Assembly: GCA_900552915.1 (NCBI GenBank)
Contig: USBS01000095.1
Span: 1-6,435 of the forward strand
Source: an uncultured Sutterella sp.
GTDB lineage: Bacteria; Pseudomonadota; Gammaproteobacteria; Burkholderiales; Burkholderiaceae_F
DNA: 6,435 nt
Reading direction: 5' to 3'
Of this stretch, positions 6,167 to 6,435 are shown one piece after another; positions within the stretch are counted from its first letter, which is position 1; the number at the start of each line of letters is the position of its first letter. The notes below the pieces were generated by a model. The model saw nothing but the letters and a program-made list of their open reading frames with translations, was not told the origin of the DNA and did no database searches. The position numbers and the translations under genes were made by a program.

Positions 6167-6435
6167 ATGGAATGGTTGTCCTTGTTGTTTAATAAGATAT
6201 CGCCATACAATATACTTAATAATTTTATCCCTGGGGTTGTATTATGGTTTTTGCTTAAGTCAATTGTCGGTTGGGATTTTATCTGTCACGAAAATTGGGT
6301 AGTGTCGGTAATACTTTTTTATTTTGCGGGAGAGGTAAATTCTCGCGTTGGATCGCTGTTGATTGAAAAGGGAATGAAGAGATACTATGGAGAATTATTT
6401 TGCTCTTATGAAGATTATATAAAGGCCGAAAGAGA
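6167..6435 (+). CDS. Predicted membrane protein, N-terminal part (cut by window end)
   Basis: An open frame begins at ATG 6167, just after an in-frame TGA at 6158, and runs off the window after 89 codons. The product starts MEWLSLLFNKISPYNILNN and has hydrophobic segments at about 20-38 (FIPGVVLWFLLKSIVGWDF) and 44-57 (WVVSVILFYFAGEV). These are followed by SRVGSLLIE (59-67) and then a hydrophilic segment with YEDYIKAE (81-88). The pattern NNxIPG, then SRxGSLxIE, then YxDYxxAE matches a small uncharacterised membrane-protein family I recall from accessory DNA, but the name and function are unknown to me. The ribosome-binding site is weak (TTGGA), and the gene lies 42 bases after the hydrolase, so co-transcription is likely. 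Composition matches the hydrolase. The stop and total length are not visible. Confidence 0.7.
   Translation, partial: MEWLSLLFNKISPYNILNNFIPGVVLWFLLKSIVGWDFICHENWVVSVILFYFAGEVNSRVGSLLIEKGMKRYYGELFCSYEDYIKAER

Overview
The window has two unlike parts. Positions 1 to about 5100 are conserved bacterial housekeeping DNA of moderate to high G+C; one counted line inside secD is 37/60 G+C and another 30/60. Order: the 3' end of rpsI (ribosomal protein S9), a clear rho-independent terminator, argC (arginine biosynthesis), a 308-base spacer with a candidate promoter, then yajC, secD and secF, the accessory module of the Sec translocase. All genes are on the plus strand. The argC-after-rpsI order, the YajC N-terminus (FISDAMAQ) and the SecF motif IEFTGG recall betaproteobacteria, Burkholderiales in a broad sense. 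A gut lineage such as Sutterellaceae is possible, but that is inference from memory and was not tested.

The second part starts within a few tens of bases of the secF stop and runs past the window end. It is much more A+T-rich (21/60 G+C in one counted line) with different codon use, and looks like horizontally acquired cargo beside a core operon. It holds a possible 13-codon leader ORF that overlaps the next gene as ATGA, a 273-residue stand-alone metallo-beta-lactamase-fold hydrolase resembling the ComEC C-terminal domain, and the first 89 codons of a predicted two-helix membrane protein cut by the window edge. No transposase, integrase, tRNA or CRISPR array is visible.

YajC, SecD and SecF form one complex that uses the proton-motive force to finish protein export through SecYEG. 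Unusually, yajC and secD are separated by 288 bases containing a terminator-like hairpin and several inverted repeats, so read-through or internal initiation may set SecDF output. The hydrolase and membrane-protein pair is the best candidate for an uncharacterised two-gene system, possibly defence-related. That assignment rests on composition, gene pairing and remembered family features only.
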